Shown here in pieces: positions 51,960 through 60,084 of a DNA stretch of 64,000 nucleotides (the first letter of the stretch is position 1; each line of letters starts with the position of its first letter). A program made the position numbers and the translations under genes. Under the pieces are notes generated by a model, which was not told where the DNA came from, made no database searches, and worked only from the letters and a program-made list of their open reading frames with translations. The stretch is from Burkholderia sp. USMB20 (lineage in GTDB: Bacteria; Pseudomonadota; Gammaproteobacteria; Burkholderiales; Burkholderiaceae). The DNA lies in NCBI RefSeq assembly GCF_000949135.2, contig NZ_JTAN02000003.1:1-64000 (forward strand). Direction: 5' to 3'.

Positions 51960-53153
51960 TTACAGATAGCCGGGAAACGGCGTGACGCCGGTGAACACCG
52001 CACCCGCGCCGTCGAAGTTGCCTTCGCCGAGAAACGCGTGCTGCGTGACGACCATCGCGTCGCGCAGCAGGCGCTGCAGCGGATGCGTGCGATAGATCGC
52101 GGCCGTGCCGCCGAGGCGGTACGCGCGCTCGACGACGCTCGCGCCTTCGCGGGCGATATGCGTGGCCGCGAGCCGCAGCAGGCTGACCTGCTCGGGCGTG
52201 ACCAGGTTGCCGGCCAGGATCGATTGCCAGACCGAGTCGGTCGCGTCGTAGAAGAACGCGCGCGCCGAGCGCAGCTGCGCTTCGGCCTTCGCGAGCTCGA
52301 TGCGGAAATACGCGCGATCGGCGAGGCGCGGGGCGCCGGTGGTCGTCTGGCGGCCGCCCGACATCCGGTTCGCGACGTCGAGCGCCGCGCGGGCCAGCCC
52401 GAGGTTGACCACGGCGAGCACCTGCGCCGCATACGCGACGGTCGGATAGCGGTACAGCGGCTCGTCGACGGTCGGCTCGCCGCCGCGCACGAAGGTCCAC
52501 GCGTCGGGCACGAAGCGGTCGTCGACGCGCAGGTCGTGGCTGCCGGTGCCCTGCATGCCGACCACGCTCCAGTTCTCGACGATCTCGACGTCGGCGGCAC
52601 GGAACACGGCCGTGCGCGGCTTGTTCGGTGCGGCGTCCTGCGCGCCGGGCACCGCGATGCCGACGCCGAGCCAGTCGGCGCCCTTGCAGCCGCTCGCGAA
52701 TTTCCACGTGCCGTTCACGCGCCAGCCGCCGGGTGCCGCCTGCGCCGGCTGGACCGGGAACAGCCCGCCCGCGAATACCTGGTCGGGGCCGCCCGCGTAC
52801 AGCTCGGCCTGCGTGGCGAGCGGCAGCGCGGCGAGATAGACGTTGGCCGAGCCGAAGCTCGCGACCCATGCGGCCGACCCGTCGGCGGTCGCGATCCGCT
52901 CGATCATGTCGAGGAACGCGGTGGGCGCGAGCGCATCGCCGCCGAAGCGGCGCGGCGTGCCCGCGCGATAGATGCCGGCCTCCTTGAACAGCGCGATCAC
53001 GTCGCGCGGCACGTGCGACAGGCGGTCGAATTCGTCGCGGCGCGCGGCGACGGTCTCGATCACCGCGTCGAGCGGCGACACCCGCGCGGCCGCTTCGCGG
53101 ACCGCATGCTGCGAGGGGGACGCGGCGTCGATGGCGAGGGCGGCGTTGGGCAT
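51960..53153 (-). CDS. iacA: IacA, flavin-dependent indole-3-acetate monooxygenase
   Basis: A 397-residue acyl-CoA-dehydrogenase-fold flavin monooxygenase (HsaA/IacA type) that hydroxylates indole-3-acetate, using reduced flavin from IacG. It shows FKEAGIYRAGTPRRFGGDAL, DGSAAWVASFGSANVYLAAL, WRVNGTWKFASGCKGADWLG and the C-terminal AYRLGGTAAIYRTHPLQRLLRDAM, the last being typical of this hydroxylase subfamily. The start at 53153 gives MPNAALAIDA. It heads the iacA-B-I-H-E string and is divergent from the histidine kinase gene. Confidence 0.88.
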   Translation of the reverse strand: MPNAALAIDAASPSQHAVREAAARVSPLDAVIETVAARRDEFDRLSHVPRDVIALFKEAGIYRAGTPRRFGGDALAPTAFLDMIERIATADGSAAWVASFGSANVYLAALPLATQAELYAGGPDQVFAGGLFPVQPAQAAPGGWRVNGTWKFASGCKGADWLGVGIAVPGAQDAAPNKPRTAVFRAADVEIVENWSVVGMQGTGSHDLRVDDRFVPDAWTFVRGGEPTVDEPLYRYPTVAYAAQVLAVVNLGLARAALDVANRMSGGRQTTTGAPRLADRAYFRIELAKAEAQLRSARAFFYDATDSVWQSILAGNLVTPEQVSLLRLAATHIAREGASVVERAYRLGGTAAIYRTHPLQRLLRDAMVVTQHAFLGEGNFDGAGAVFTGVTPFPGYL

Positions 53154-53355
53154 GAGTGGCTCCTGGGAATGGGGTTCGAAAGACGATGCAATCAGTCTAG
53201 AAACGCCGAAAACACGCAGCAATTGGTGCGTAAGGCCGCGCGACTGGTGTGGCTCCGTGCCGGACTAAAGAAATCTTCAGATGCGGGCCGTGCACGCCGG
53301 TGCTATGTTGGACATCCGGCCGCGCGACGCCGCGCGCCTTCAACCGAATCCGCTC

Positions 53356-54837
53356 ATGAGCTTCCCCGACGAAGACGATTTCCACCGGCTGCTCGACGCA
53401 TTGACGACCTGCGTGCTGCTGCACGACGCGCAGACCAAGGCGATCGTGTGGGCGAACCGCGCCGCGTGCATCGCGCTCGGCTTTTCCGTCGAGGAGCTGC
53501 TGCCGCTGAAGGCGCCGGACATGACGCGTCCAGAACCGAAATACCGGCGCGAGATCGGCGTGGGCGCGATGGATCGCGCGATCGCCGAAGGGCGGCCGCA
53601 GGTGTACGAGTGGTGCTATCGGTCGCGCACCGGCGTCGACATGCTGTCGGAGGCGATCGCGACACACGTGCCGCTGCGCGGGCGCGACGTCGTGATGGTG
53701 CAGTTCCGCGACATCAGCGCGGAGGAGGCGATCCGTCAGCAGTTGCGCCGCTACGAGGCGCGGCTGCGCGAATTCATGCAGGACCTCGACGAAGGCATCG
53801 CGGTCGTGACGCCGAACGGCGGCGCGCAGTTCATCAGCGAGTCGGGGCGCCGCGTGCTCGGGCTCGCGCCCGACGATGCGCTCGGCGGCGTGCTCGACTA
53901 CTGCACCCCGGCCGATCGCGACCGGCTCGTCGCGCAGCTGCGCGATGCGCCGTCGACGTGCCCGTCCGAGCCGCAGCGCTACCGCTTCGTGCGGCGCGAC
54001 GGCTCGGCGTGCTGGCTGCGCATCACGTGCCGGCAAGTCGAGATCGAAGGCGACCTCGACGGTTTGCTCGTGCATTTCCGCGACGTCAGCGACGAAGTCG
54101 CGATCGAGGACGCACGCCGCGCCGAAGCGCGCATGCTCGAATACGCGGGCCGCTACAACGCGATGGGCGAGATGGCGACGGTGATCGCGCACGAGCTGAG
54201 CCAGCCGCTCGCGGCCGTGCGCAACTTCATCGAGGGTGCGGTGCAGCGGCTGAACACGCGCGGCGCCGTCGACGATGCGATCTGGGGGCTGCGCAGCGCG
54301 GACCGGCAGGCCGAGCATGCGGCGCTGATCATCAAGAGCGTGCGCGAGTTCATCGTGAAGCGCGAGCCGGTCGTCGCGCTCGCCGACCTGCGCGAGATCC
54401 TCGCCGACGTCGCGTATTTCATCGAGCTGCGTGCGAAGGAAGCGGGCGTGACGGTCGCGATCGTGCAGGCCGACAAGCCGCTGCCGATTCGCTGCGAGCG
54501 TGTGCTGATCGGGCAGGTGATCCTGAATCTGGCCTTCAACGCGATCGAGGCGTTCGCCGGCTGCGCGCGCGCGCCGTGCACGCTGACGCTCGGCACCGCC
54601 GACGTCGGCGGCCACGCGGAGCTGCGGGCGATCGACAACGGGCCCGGTATCGCCGAAGGGGCGCACGACCGGCTGTTCGACGGTTTCTCGTCGTCGAAGG
54701 CCGGCGGCAACGGGATCGGGCTGTCGCTGTGCAAGAGCATCGTCACGCGTCATGGCGGGCGCATCGGCGCGAGCCCGGCCGAAGGCGGCGGGCTCGACTG
54801 TCGCGTGACGCTGCCGCTTGTCGGTACGCAGGCGTAA
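53356..54837 (+). CDS. PAS-domain sensor histidine kinase of the iac cluster
   Basis: A roughly 493-residue soluble kinase. PAS 1 covers about residues 10-120 (VLLHDAQTKAIVWANRAAC) and PAS 2 about 128-240 (LDEGIAVVTPNGGAQFISES). HisKA has the phospho-His in TVIAHELSQPLAAVRNF near 279. The ATPase domain shows ILNLAFNAIEAF, AIDNGPGIAEGA and GGNGIGLSLCKSIVTRHGG. No membrane segment is visible, so it senses a cytoplasmic ligand, perhaps indole-3-acetate. No good ribosome binding site decides the start; 53281 (adding 25 residues) is possible. The likely partner is the FixJ-type regulator at 48130. Confidence 0.84.
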   Translation: MSFPDEDDFHRLLDALTTCVLLHDAQTKAIVWANRAACIALGFSVEELLPLKAPDMTRPEPKYRREIGVGAMDRAIAEGRPQVYEWCYRSRTGVDMLSEAIATHVPLRGRDVVMVQFRDISAEEAIRQQLRRYEARLREFMQDLDEGIAVVTPNGGAQFISESGRRVLGLAPDDALGGVLDYCTPADRDRLVAQLRDAPSTCPSEPQRYRFVRRDGSACWLRITCRQVEIEGDLDGLLVHFRDVSDEVAIEDARRAEARMLEYAGRYNAMGEMATVIAHELSQPLAAVRNFIEGAVQRLNTRGAVDDAIWGLRSADRQAEHAALIIKSVREFIVKREPVVALADLREILADVAYFIELRAKEAGVTVAIVQADKPLPIRCERVLIGQVILNLAFNAIEAFAGCARAPCTLTLGTADVGGHAELRAIDNGPGIAEGAHDRLFDGFSSSKAGGNGIGLSLCKSIVTRHGGRIGASPAEGGGLDCRVTLPLVGTQA

Positions 54838-54935
54838 CCGGTGCGTCGCGGCGCAAGCGTAACGGGCGCCATGCACGTCGCGCGCATCACGCACGTCACG
54901 CACATCGCAGCCAGGCAGCGACGCGCGGCACACGA

Positions 54936-55322
54936 TCAGCGCCCCAGTGCCCGCGCGGTCTGGCCGCCGATCCCGAAGTCGGTGTTCGGGATGTCCTTGA
55001 TGATCACGCGCGTCGCCTGCAACGGGGCATCGAGCACGTTCGCGCCGGCGTCCGACAGCGCCGCTATCAACGCGCGTTTCTGCTCGTCGGTGCGGCCGGC
55101 GATCAGGATCGCGACGATCACCGGCAGCGACGGCGGTGCGCCATCGGCGGCCGTGCGGCCGCCAAGGCCGATGTGCGTGGCGGGCAATTCGGTGAGCAGT
55201 ACGCGCACCGATTCGAGCGGTGCGCCGATCGCGTCGACGGTCGCGCCGCTGAGCCGCGCGATCAGCTCGGCCTTGCGCGCGTCGTCGTGGCCGGCCGGCA
55301 GGAAAACTTCGAGTGTGGGCAT
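54936..55322 (-). CDS. Fused double-domain 4-oxalocrotonate tautomerase-like protein
   Basis: A 128-residue protein made of two tandem tautomerase domains. Domain 1 begins MPTLEVFLPAGHDDARKA, so Pro would be the N-terminal catalytic residue after Met removal. Domain 2 begins near residue 64 with PSLPVIVAILIAGRTDEQK, where the Pro is internal and cannot serve as Pro1. Conserved ends (ATHIGLGGRTA and NTDFGIGGQTA) mark the two copies. It lies between the kinase and iacD on the iac strand and is not a standard iac gene, so it may handle a downstream keto-enol intermediate. Confidence 0.8.
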   Translation of the reverse strand: MPTLEVFLPAGHDDARKAELIARLSGATVDAIGAPLESVRVLLTELPATHIGLGGRTAADGAPPSLPVIVAILIAGRTDEQKRALIAALSDAGANVLDAPLQATRVIIKDIPNTDFGIGGQTARALGR

Positions 55323-55324
55323 GG

Positions 55325-55640
55325 TCGTCCGGAAAGGTGAAGGTGGCCGGCTCACCGTTGCGCTGGCGATGGCGAACCGGTGGCCGCTTGCAGCAGGAAG
55401 CCGATCTCGCTGCGCGCATCGGTCGAGCCGATCAGACGGACGACCGTTTCCGCATTCGAGTGTGGGCTGGGTCGTCCGGAAAGGTGAAGGTGGCCGCCTC
55501 ACCGTTCCGCTCGCGCCGAGTGATTCGGCCGAACCGATCGGACGGACGACCGTTTCCGCATTCGCGTGTGAGCATGATCGTCCGGAAAGGTGAAGGTGGC
55601 CGGTTCACCGTTGCGCTGGCGACAGCGAACCGGCGGCCGC
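55325..55640. repeat. Triplicated 3' flank of iacD
   Basis: The stretch TCGTCCGGAAAGGTGAAGG begins at 55325, 55472 and 55578, each followed by TGGCCG(G/C) and related sequence. The first copy continues into a decayed duplicate of the iacD 3' end (GAAGCCGATCTCGCTGCGCG against GAAGCCGATCGCGCTGAGTG in the gene). A GACGGACGACCGTTTCCGC segment occurs twice between copies. No gene is in this 318-base gap. Confidence 0.85.
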
Positions 55641-56141
55641 TTACAGAAGGAAGCCGATCGCGCTGAGTGCATCGGTCGAGTCGATCAGCCGCACGACCTT
55701 CTCCGCGATCCGCATTTCGCCGTCCGCGTCGATGTGCAGCTTGTGCGTGACGTCCGCCGCGAACAGCGTCGCGACGCCGCGCTTGTACGCGACGACGACC
55801 TGCGCGGATTTCAGCTCGACCATGCCGGCGCTGCTGCTCTCCAGCGTGAAGCGCGACACGGTACGCACCGTGCGCGCCGCGTCGGTCGCCGACGCCGAGT
55901 AACCGGACAGCATCCGCTGCACGCGCTTCTCGCGCATGTCCTGGTCGTCGAACACGTAGTTGAGCGTCGCCGCGAAGTCGGTGGTGTCGGGATCGATCGG
56001 CACCACGTAGTGACCGGCCGGATCCCACAGGTCGAGCCATGCGCGATAGTCGCGGCGGTCGAGCAGCTCGGCTTCGCGCCACACGAATTCGACCGCGCGG
56101 GCGAAGGTCTGCTCGGAAAAGAGGGCGTTGCGGTCGTCCAT
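55641..56141 (-). CDS. iacD: IacD, small subunit of Rieske dioxygenase
   Basis: A 166-residue beta subunit of an aromatic-ring-hydroxylating dioxygenase (cone-shaped SnoaL-like fold). Typical segments are FVWREAELLDRRDYRAWLDL, WDPAGHYVVPIDPD and MREKRVQRMLSGYSASATD. Its ATG shares one base with the iacC stop, so the two subunits are made together. It should form the oxygenase with IacC that acts late in indole-3-acetate breakdown toward catechol. Its 3' flank is triplicated. Confidence 0.87.
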   Translation of the reverse strand: MDDRNALFSEQTFARAVEFVWREAELLDRRDYRAWLDLWDPAGHYVVPIDPDTTDFAATLNYVFDDQDMREKRVQRMLSGYSASATDAARTVRTVSRFTLESSSAGMVELKSAQVVVAYKRGVATLFAADVTHKLHIDADGEMRIAEKVVRLIDSTDALSAIGFLL

Positions 56142-57424
56142 TACTGTTGCTCCATCATCTTGCGCCATTGCTGGTAGGCCTCGCGCATGCCCGTCTCGTC
56201 GGTCGCATGCGCGGTCTTTTCGCCGTTCGCGGCGGTCGTCTCGCGGTTCAGCCCGCGGTTCACGAGGATCGGCACGTCCGGCCCCGCATGCGCGCCGCGC
56301 TGCACGCGCTCCCATGCTTCCGCGTCATCGGGGCTGCCGAAGCCGAACGGGCCCTGGAAATGCTCGTGAATCCGCAGCCGCTCGCGATTCGCTTCGTCCG
56401 GGCCGCCATCCATCGCGAGCGCGACGTGACGAATCTCGGTTTCGTTCGCGGAGATCGGCCGCAGCACGCGGAAGAACGCCATCGACAGCGCGAGGTTCGG
56501 AAACAGGTTCAGGTTGAAGCCGACCCCCATCAGCGAGCGCACGATGCGGCGCACTTCGTCCGGCGTATGGCGCTCGGCGAGCTTCGCCGCGAGCGGCGCG
56601 AAGCGTTCGGGCAGCGGCGCGCCGTCGTCCTGGTCGAGATCGATCAACTCGGGCATCAGCACCGCGAGGCTGTGACCGTTGCCGAGCCCGCGACAGAAGG
56701 CGTCCTCGCTCGTCATGAAGCTCGTGATCGCGGCCGCCGTTTCGTCGTCGATCGACTTCATCCACGACTTGTGCACGACGGGGAAGTGATAGAGGTCGGT
56801 CGTGTTCTCGAGCTGGATCTTCCAGTTTCCCTTGAACTTGAACTTGTGCTCGCCGTTCGCCTTGATCGGGTAGCCGGCACCCTGCTTCATGAACAGGTCG
56901 ATCCACGGCTTCGCGCCGCCGAGGAAATCCTCGAGCGGTTCGATCGCGTCGTTGAAGCTCGCGAAGATCAACCCCTGGTACACGCCCACGCGCAGCTTCA
57001 CGAGCGGCAGGTCGCCTTTCTCGCACACGCCTTCGTAGCCGTCGCCATACGGCAGCGCGCGCAGCGTGCCGTCGAGCGCGTACGACCAGCTGTGATACGG
57101 GCACGTGAAGCCCTTCGCGTTGCCCTTGTGCGATTCGCACACGGTCGCGCCGCGGTGGCGACAGCGGTTCTGCAGCACGTTGATCTCGCCGGTCCTGTCG
57201 CGCACGACGATCACCGGCTGGCGGCCGATCGTCGTCGTGACGAAGTCGCCCGGGTTCGGCAGCTCGCTCTCGTGCGCGACCCAGATCCAGGTGCGGTAGA
57301 AGATGCGGTCGAGTTCGGCCTCGAACAGCGCGGGGTCGTGATACATCGCGGGCGCGATGCGGTCGGGCTGCGCGAAGCCGTGCAACGCGCGGGTGTCGAT
57401 CGTCTGGGTGGGAATGTCGCTCAT
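56141..57424 (-). CDS. iacC: IacC, Rieske dioxygenase large subunit
   Basis: A 427-residue alpha subunit. The Rieske [2Fe-2S] ligands are Cys88, His90, Cys108 and His111 (NRCRHRGATV, then GFTCPYHSWSYALDG). The mononuclear-iron site lies around ENTTDLYHFPVVHKSW near 210-222, with two His and an acidic residue later. It is expected to take electrons from IacF. The start gives MSDIPTQTIDTRALHGF. It is divergent from a LysR gene, with a TTGAT/ATCAA palindrome in the shared 139-base gap. Confidence 0.9.
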   Translation of the reverse strand: MSDIPTQTIDTRALHGFAQPDRIAPAMYHDPALFEAELDRIFYRTWIWVAHESELPNPGDFVTTTIGRQPVIVVRDRTGEINVLQNRCRHRGATVCESHKGNAKGFTCPYHSWSYALDGTLRALPYGDGYEGVCEKGDLPLVKLRVGVYQGLIFASFNDAIEPLEDFLGGAKPWIDLFMKQGAGYPIKANGEHKFKFKGNWKIQLENTTDLYHFPVVHKSWMKSIDDETAAAITSFMTSEDAFCRGLGNGHSLAVLMPELIDLDQDDGAPLPERFAPLAAKLAERHTPDEVRRIVRSLMGVGFNLNLFPNLALSMAFFRVLRPISANETEIRHVALAMDGGPDEANRERLRIHEHFQGPFGFGSPDDAEAWERVQRGAHAGPDVPILVNRGLNRETTAANGEKTAHATDETGMREAYQQWRKMMEQQ

Positions 57425-57513
57425 CGTCGTCGTGGGGAAAGAGTCGCGAAATCGGGCCGCGTTGCACGCGGCATCGGGTACCCAGTCTCGTCTTCCGCTA
57501 CATATCCGTCAAA

Positions 57514-57535
57514 TTGATCTAAAATTGCCAATCAA
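57514..57535. promoter_or_regulatory. Probable LysR site in the iacC/LysR divergent promoter
   Basis: TTGAT (57514-57518), 12 bases, ATCAA (57531-57535) form a dyad in the most AT-rich part of the 139-base divergent gap, 29 bases before the LysR start. Spacing and position fit a LysR recognition site that would control both iacCD and the regulator. Confidence 0.55.
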
Positions 57536-57563
57536 ATAAATGCGGCAAATGATGGAGGTCACG

Positions 57564-58481
57564 ATGACATCGGTCGATCATCTCGATCTGAACCTGTTGC
57601 GGGTGTTCCAGGCGATCGTCGAGGAGCGCAGCCTGACCAAGGCCGGCGAGCGGCTTGCGCTGTCGCAGCCGGCCGTCAGCTATTCGCTCGGGCGGCTGCG
57701 CACGCTGTTCGACGATCCGCTGTTCGTGCGCACGCGCGCGGGGATGCAGCCGACGCCGGTCGCGCTCGAACTCGCGGGGATCGTCGGCAAGGCGCTCGAC
57801 ATGGTGCGCGTCGCGCTGCGCTATGCGGAGCGTTTCGATCCGGCGTCGAGTACGCGCACGTTCCGGCTGTCGCTGTCGGATGCGGGCGAGATGGCATACC
57901 TGCCGCCGATCTGCCAGGCGCTGCGCGAGCGCGCGCCGCGCGTGACGCTCAGCGTGCAGCCGCTGCCGGTGGAGGAGATCGAGGAGGCGCTACGCGCGAG
58001 CCGGCTGGACTTCGCGATCGGCAACCTGCCGGAGCTGATGCCGCGCACGCGCCACCAGCTGCTGTTCGAGGAAACCTACGTGTGCATGACGGCGCGCCGG
58101 CGCGGGCTGCCGGCCGGTGCGGCGCTGAGCCTCGAGCAGTTCGTGCGCGCCGCGCACGTCAACGTGAAATCGGTCGAGCACAGCCACCACGCGCTCGACG
58201 ACGCGTTGCGCGCGCAGGGCGTGGGCCGCAACATCGCGCTCGAAGTGCCGCACTTCGTCGCGCTGCCGAGCGTGCTGTCGGTCACCGATCTCTATGCGAC
58301 GCTGCCGAAGCGGCTCGCGCGGATCCTGAACCGCGACAACGCGTTCCGGCTCTACGAGCTGCCGGTCACGCTGCCGCCCGCGCCGGTCACGATGCACTGG
58401 CACGAGCATTTTCACGAGGACGAGGGGATCGCGTGGATGCGCGCGCTGCTCGCTGAGATCGTCGAGCGGTTCGACGCGTGA
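57564..58481 (+). CDS. LysR-family regulator adjacent to iacCD
   Basis: A 305-residue LysR regulator. The HTH reads LDLNLLRVFQAIVEERSLTK, then RLALSQPAVSYSLGRLRTLF, and DPLFVRTRAGMQPTP follows; this is the NodD/NahR-like subgroup. The effector domain includes ASRLDFAIGNLPELMPRTRH. I chose ATG 57564 because GGAGG (57554-57558) is five bases away; the frame can extend to 57540. It is divergent from iacC and likely its activator. A LysR-type regulator of iac genes is known in Paraburkholderia as far as I recall; no symbol is assigned here. Confidence 0.86.
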   Translation: MTSVDHLDLNLLRVFQAIVEERSLTKAGERLALSQPAVSYSLGRLRTLFDDPLFVRTRAGMQPTPVALELAGIVGKALDMVRVALRYAERFDPASSTRTFRLSLSDAGEMAYLPPICQALRERAPRVTLSVQPLPVEEIEEALRASRLDFAIGNLPELMPRTRHQLLFEETYVCMTARRRGLPAGAALSLEQFVRAAHVNVKSVEHSHHALDDALRAQGVGRNIALEVPHFVALPSVLSVTDLYATLPKRLARILNRDNAFRLYELPVTLPPAPVTMHWHEHFHEDEGIAWMRALLAEIVERFDA

Positions 58482-58590
58482 CGGCGGGGCGGCGTGCTGG
58501 GGCGGCTCTGCGAGTCGCCAGCGCAACGGCACATTGGTCGATCAGTCGATCAGCGCCGCAGCACGTCAGCGCCCGCCGCGCCGCAGCACG

Positions 58591-58702
58591 TCAGCACCTC
58601 AGCACGTCAGCACCTCAGCACCTCAGCACCTCAGCACCTCAGCACGTCAGCACGTCAGCACGTCAGCACCTCAGCACCTCAGCACCTCAGCGCCTCAGCG
58701 CC
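58591..58702. repeat. Fourteen tandem copies of the 8-mer TCAGCACS
   Basis: Units TCAGCACC and TCAGCACG (last two TCAGCGCC) run for 112 bases between the converging LysR gene and iacF. The array is flanked on both sides by copies of CAGCGCCCGCCGCGC. An 8-bp unit cannot keep a reading frame, so this is a non-coding array. Confidence 0.92.
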
Positions 58703-58711
58703 CGCCGCGCA

Positions 58712-59692
58712 TCACAGATCGAGAACGAGCACCGCCGAGCGCGCCCGCGACACGCAGCAGCAGATCACCGTGTTGCTCGCGCGCTCGGCCTTGCTGAGGC
58801 AGTGGTCGCGATGATCGGGCTCGCCGTCGAGCACCGGCACCATGCAGGTGCCGCACACGCCTTCGCCGCATGACGTATCGACCTCGATGCCGATGCGTGC
58901 GAGCGCGTCGACGATCGACGTGCCGGGCGCGACGCGCACCGCTTGGCCGCTGCGCTGCAGGCGCACTTCGAAGCCTTCCGCCGGGGCGGCGTCGACAGCG
59001 GCGTCGGCCGCGACGGATTCCGCCGCGAAGCGTTCGAGATGAATCGCGTCTTCCGGAAGCCGCGTGGCCGCCGCCGCGACGACGGCATCCATGAACGGCC
59101 CCGGCCCGCACGTATAGACGTGCGCTTTCGCGTCGATCGACTCGACGCAGCGGCCCAGTTCGGCCGCGAGCGCATCGGGCCCGATCCCGTAATGGAAGGT
59201 CACGCGCGACGCGAACGGTTCGGCCGACAGTTCGTCGACGAAGGCCGCGTGTTCACGGCTGCGCGCGAAGTAGTGCAACCGGTAACGCGCGCCGCTCTGC
59301 GCGAGCGCGTACGCCATCGACAGCAGCGGCGTGATGCCGATCCCGGCCGCGACCAGCACATGCTCGCTCGCGTCGTCCGCCAGACGAAACAGGTTGCGCG
59401 GCGCGCCGATCGACAGCTCGGCACCGACGCGCACGTCGTCGTGCAGCGAGCGCGAGCCGCCGCGCGACTGCGCTTCCTTCTTCACCGCGAACAGATAGCT
59501 GCCGCGTTCGTCGGGGCGCCCGCACAGCGAGTATTGCCGCGTGACGCCGGACGGCGCGGTGACGTCGATATGGGCGCCCGGTTCGTACGCGTCGAACGGC
59601 TGGCCGTCGACGCGCGAGACCCGGAAACAGCGGATGTCCTGCGCCGCGTCGATCAGCGCGTCGATCCGGACCTGGTGGCGGTTCGCTTGCAT
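58712..59692 (-). CDS. iacF: IacF, ferredoxin-NAD(P)H reductase of the Rieske dioxygenase
   Basis: A 326-residue phthalate-dioxygenase-reductase/VanB-type electron carrier. The FMN/FAD domain holds RQYSLCGRPDERGSYLFAVK, the NAD domain VLVAAGIGITPLLSMAYAL and YTCGPGPFMDAVVAAA, and the C-terminal plant-type [2Fe-2S] domain DTSCGEGVCGTCMVPVLDG with the fourth Cys after it. It passes electrons from NAD(P)H to IacC/IacD. It is separated from iacC by the convergent LysR gene and starts its own transcript. Confidence 0.87.
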   Translation of the reverse strand: MQANRHQVRIDALIDAAQDIRCFRVSRVDGQPFDAYEPGAHIDVTAPSGVTRQYSLCGRPDERGSYLFAVKKEAQSRGGSRSLHDDVRVGAELSIGAPRNLFRLADDASEHVLVAAGIGITPLLSMAYALAQSGARYRLHYFARSREHAAFVDELSAEPFASRVTFHYGIGPDALAAELGRCVESIDAKAHVYTCGPGPFMDAVVAAAATRLPEDAIHLERFAAESVAADAAVDAAPAEGFEVRLQRSGQAVRVAPGTSIVDALARIGIEVDTSCGEGVCGTCMVPVLDGEPDHRDHCLSKAERASNTVICCCVSRARSAVLVLDL

Positions 59693-60022
59693 GGGGTGTT
59701 CCGTGGGGTAGGAGAAACCGGCGCGGCGGATACCGCGCCGTCATGCAACCGAGAATAAGGACGGGCATCGCATAAATCAAATCGATAAAAAAGCGATGCC
59801 GGAATCAGTGAGGTGGATGATGGTCGGCGCTCAGCGTGGCGGCCGCGGCGTCGACGATCGCGCAGGCGGTGCGCCGAATACGCGATCGCTGACCAGTGCG
59901 ACTTCAGCGTGCGGCAGCGGCGCTGCCGCCGTCGACGGCCGCCTCAGCCGAAGCCGAAGCCGAAGCCGACGCCGAAGCCGACGCCGAAGCCGAAGCCGAC
60001 GCCGACGCCGACCAGCGCGACT
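59693..60022. other. Repeat-rich gap between iacF and the MFS gene
   Basis: No gene is present in these 330 bases. The left end, near 59765-59790, is AT-rich and should hold the iacF promoter. The right part is repeat: GCCGAA/GCCGAC hexamers, eleven units at 59947-60012, and a 70-base segment at 59891 that recurs at 60010. A stretch at 59867-59902 resembles internal MFS sequence at 60206-60241 (GCGCCGAAYACGCGATCG), suggesting pieces of the MFS 3' end were copied into the gap. Confidence 0.6.
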
Positions 60023-60084
60023 TCAGCGTGCGGCAACAGCGCTGCCGCCGTCGACGGCCGCGTCAGCCGAAGCCGACGCCGACG
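59891..60084. repeat. Duplicated 3' end of the MFS gene, 119-bp period
   Basis: A segment of about 70 bases containing GCGACTTCAGCGTGCGGCA and CGCTGCCGCCGTCGACGGCC occurs at 59891 and again at 60010, with hexamer repeats between. The second copy overlaps the C-terminus and stop of the MFS gene, so the first is a non-coding duplicate. Confidence 0.8.
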
